From Gerris lacustris (lineage: Eukaryota; Arthropoda; Insecta; Hemiptera; Gerridae): a stretch of DNA of 64,000 nucleotides. The DNA is taken from NCBI GenBank assembly GCA_951217055.1, contig OX578276.1, positions 137,459,787 through 137,523,786 of the forward strand. The letters are read 5' to 3'. The notes beneath the pieces are model-generated. The model was not told where the DNA came from and searched no databases. It was given only the letters and a program-made list of their open reading frames with translations. Below, piece after piece: positions 61,744-64,000 of this stretch (within the stretch, counting starts at the first letter, position 1; each line of letters starts with the position of its first letter). Made by a program: the position numbers and the translations under genes.

Positions 61744-62689
61744 TAATACTTACAATCAACTTCTTTTTTTTACTTTTATTTATACAATATCCTTCTTGGG
61801 GAAGGGGAGATGGTTGAGCAATGCTAAATACATCTTAAATGCTTGGTTATAATTCTTGAGAATAGAATAGAAAATAACACGAGCAATAATTAATTTATTG
61901 CTCACGATTTAAAAAGAAATGATGGTGGATATGAAATTATCGGTTGGGAAGTTATTAAAATGATTTGCAATTGCTCATTTCTAGTTGCAGGTATGATTGA
62001 TGATGATGTATATTTTATTATTATGTATAAATGGTTCATTTTCGTTCACTTTGTATTAAAATGAGCATTTAATGGAGATACGTGTAGAAAACTTGAAAGG
62101 AAAGATAGAGAAAGAGATGAAAAGAAAATTGTTATAGACAAAAATAAATATTTAAAGTACAATGAAGTCATGAATATTTAGAAAATTGTAGTTTTTAAAC
62201 AATTATTATAATATCTAAGTGTTACAATTGGTTAAAAGCACTTTTAATGATTATTGGGAATAATTTCTAGATAAAAAATACACCTGCCTTAGCACTTGAT
62301 AGTGTCATTATAAGCAATTGATAACCATGTGCATTCCTATTGTTTTCTAAACTATCATTTACATATTAAGTAATTACTGTGTGAGATTAAGTATATCATA
62401 ATAATTCATTTTTATTTTTATTTTAGTAAGCATGATACTATAGCGATCCATAAAAAAATAAAAAAAACATTTTAAGTAAATATATTTAATTGAACAGATA
62501 TAATATTTTAGAATTTAAGTGAAACAAAGTCAAGATGAAACAAGTTAATATATGTTTATTACATATATAAACTTTGTGATCGTTATCTATGAATATTCTT
62601 TTTCTACGGTCTTATCAATGCAACATTAGGTCATTATAGAATGGAGGGATGAACCATTATACTCGAAATCTACTCAATACGATCATCTG

Positions 62690-62795
62690 TGTTAAACAAG
62701 TAGATTCGAGCCATCAAGGATCAAGATACGTTGGTTTTTGGAACTTGGTTTCAGAGTAATACTCTAACCAATTTGCTATTCCTATACCCAACACT
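62690..62795 (-). mobile_element. Possible tRNA-derived SINE remnant
   Basis: On the minus strand, ATAGCAAATTGGTTAGAGTA is A-box-like, with ACTCTGAAACCAAG following. About 55 nt later GGCTCGAATCTACT resembles a degenerate B box. The spacing suits a tRNA-derived SINE. It could also be chance; no cloverleaf was established. Confidence 0.35.
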
Positions 62796-63414
62796 TAATT
62801 TTTTTGAAAATAATGAAATTATCACCTAAGGGTTTTATTTTATCAATAAGGAATTATTTTCTGTCAATAGCAAGGATTATATTTATCAACAAAATATATT
62901 ACGTAAATTAAATTTAATTGCATACAGCAATTGATATTTCAGGTGGGTTTTTTTTTATTACTCTATTATAAATGTAACTAGTGAAAATCAGAAATCATCA
63001 TTAATAAAAATATAAGAAAATCATAAATTTAAAAAAAAAAGAAAACTTAAAAGCAGAATTTCCATAATTGTGGTCAACTTGATACGGACAATTGTCTTAT
63101 TTTTTAGTGAGCTATTTAAAAATCTTTAGTCAAATATGGATTTAATTTTGACTAATAGTTTTATAATATATTCATATGCTTTTTAAGTTTAAAGGTTTAT
63201 TAAAATGAATTAAAGTTTGGGACTAAGTTCAAACCCATAACTTACAATTATAAAAGAAATTCAGAACTTCAAAGTCGAACCCCTCAAAACACCCCAGCAC
63301 ATAAAGAAATCAAAGTCAAGGTAATTGGAAAACAAATCATCTCAAGGTAATGAAAAAAAAAAAAAAAAATCATAATTTAGTTATATTTATTTTAAAATTG
63401 CAAGACTTGGTTAG

Positions 63415-63556
63415 ACTCTCTGGAACCGGCATTCCGCAAACGGGGTATCGACCCCATAAATGCCAGGACAATGGCTTCTGATAGGAAGAACTGGTGACAT
63501 CTTTGTACATCCTCTACACCGAGGGGTAGAAGAGGACTGGAATAAGTAAGTAAGTA
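63415..63556 (+). mobile_element. Possible LINE 3' fragment with a (GTAA)-type tail
   Basis: This is a less AT-rich block just after a poly(A) run at 63352-63369. It contains a short frame reading NPAFRKRGIDP-like then MASDRKNW, similar in style to the Arg/Trp-rich C-terminal tails of non-LTR retrotransposon polyproteins, broken by a TGA. It ends in AATAAGTAAGTAAGTA, a short tandem tail typical of some LINE or SINE 3' ends. The family is unassigned. Confidence 0.3.
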
Positions 63557-64000
63557 TTTTAAAATTGTTCCTACATTAAATGTTGATCCAAAATAAATTT
63601 GATGCTAAGCAGTGGTTGGAAGGAATTATTAAAAGCACTTGAACCTTAAACCATTCATTCCTTCTAATGATAGTTAGAATGTGCAACCAATTTATATGGT
63701 TAAAATGTGTTTGCAATAAACAGCTCCTTCTAAATTATGAACATAATAATCTACGATTTCTGGTATAAAGGTGTGAATTCTTATTTCCCATCCTTCAAGA
63801 CCTAGTCTCCAATGTTCCAGATTGGTATGATGTAGAAATCCACTAAACACATTAAACAGGTGAAGTTAACTTCTTGAGTTTTGTTTTGCACAACTATGTT
63901 CTATAAATATCTTAATTGCCAACTTACCAAGAAACCTTCTGATCTTCTACAGAAAAAGAAACAATTTATTTAAACAAGGCACCATCTTAACACTCTTTCA

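Larger units (their letters stand above)
59400..61760 (+). other. Probable E74 3'UTR
   Basis: AT-rich sequence follows the stop codon with no supportable coding region; a 109-aa open frame at 60498-60827 is Leu/Ile/Tyr/Phe-rich and looks fortuitous. AATAAA hexamers lie at 59507-59512, 59720-59725, 59738-59743, 61728-61733 and 61738-61743, so short and long 3' ends are possible. A perfect 14-bp hairpin is at 59599-59642. Poly(A) tracts at 59741-59757 and 61127-61154 could cause internal priming of cDNA. The 3' boundary is inferred only from the distal AATAAA pair and the T-rich tract after it. Confidence 0.5.
61761..64000. other. Downstream flank, non-coding
   Basis: AT-rich sequence after the inferred E74 3' end. 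It holds a possible tRNA-derived remnant (62690-62795), a possible LINE tail (63415-63556) and poly(A) runs near 63030 and 63352. No open frame or RNA gene could be supported. Confidence 0.5.

Overview
This window is AT-rich animal nuclear DNA holding most of one intron-rich gene on the + strand. The gene is the ecdysone-induced ETS transcription factor E74 (Eip74EF). The identification rests on a complete, split ETS DNA-binding domain ending in a TGA stop at 59397-59399, and on two further blocks that match insect E74 proteins: a PPSPADSGVSDVDSSSSG block, and an LLELGF/basic/KRKSREG block just before the ETS domain. The E74 identity, arthropod-like promoter elements and abundant (TA)n tracts point to an insect. 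A hemipteran or similar non-dipteran is plausible, but the sequence alone does not settle the order.

Layout: 1-9.4 kb looks like intron of a longer upstream-promoter (E74A-like) transcript and holds one phase-matched candidate microexon (1860-1883). 9.4-9.65 kb is a less AT-rich, CpG-containing patch with an initiator-like TCAGTC and an AP-1-like TGAGTCA; it is the best candidate promoter for a short (E74B-like) isoform. That isoform's first coding exon is 9999-10146, with an in-frame upstream stop and a good ATG context. A ~25.9-kb intron full of repeats follows. The common exons are 36024-36188, 49492-49614, 50263-50286 (or -50295), 51502-51666, 57945-58175, 58503-58695 and 59291-59399. All junctions are GT-AG. 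All introns are phase 1 except the last, which is phase 2 and splits the second arginine of the ETS recognition helix. The conceptual short isoform is 377 aa without the microexon, or 385/388 aa with it. The 3'UTR probably runs about 2.3 kb to paired AATAAA signals at 61728-61743; from there to 64000 is non-coding, repeat-bearing flank.

No second protein-coding gene could be supported. The other open frames are short chance frames, mostly in less AT-rich intron patches or the 3'UTR. The rest of the window is transposon-derived or simple repeat: a ~600-bp family with three copies, a ~200-bp family with three copies, an element with 12-bp inverted repeats just upstream of exon 5, an element beginning with two small palindromes near 18.4 kb, nested inverted repeats at 5.6-5.9 kb, a 113-bp tandem array, two tRNA-like (SINE-type) remnants, a possible LINE tail and many (TA)n tracts.

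The observations most worth following up are the dual-isoform architecture with its candidate microexons, a group of FTZ-F1-type motifs in the intron upstream of the ETS exons, and a perfect 14-bp hairpin in the 3'UTR.
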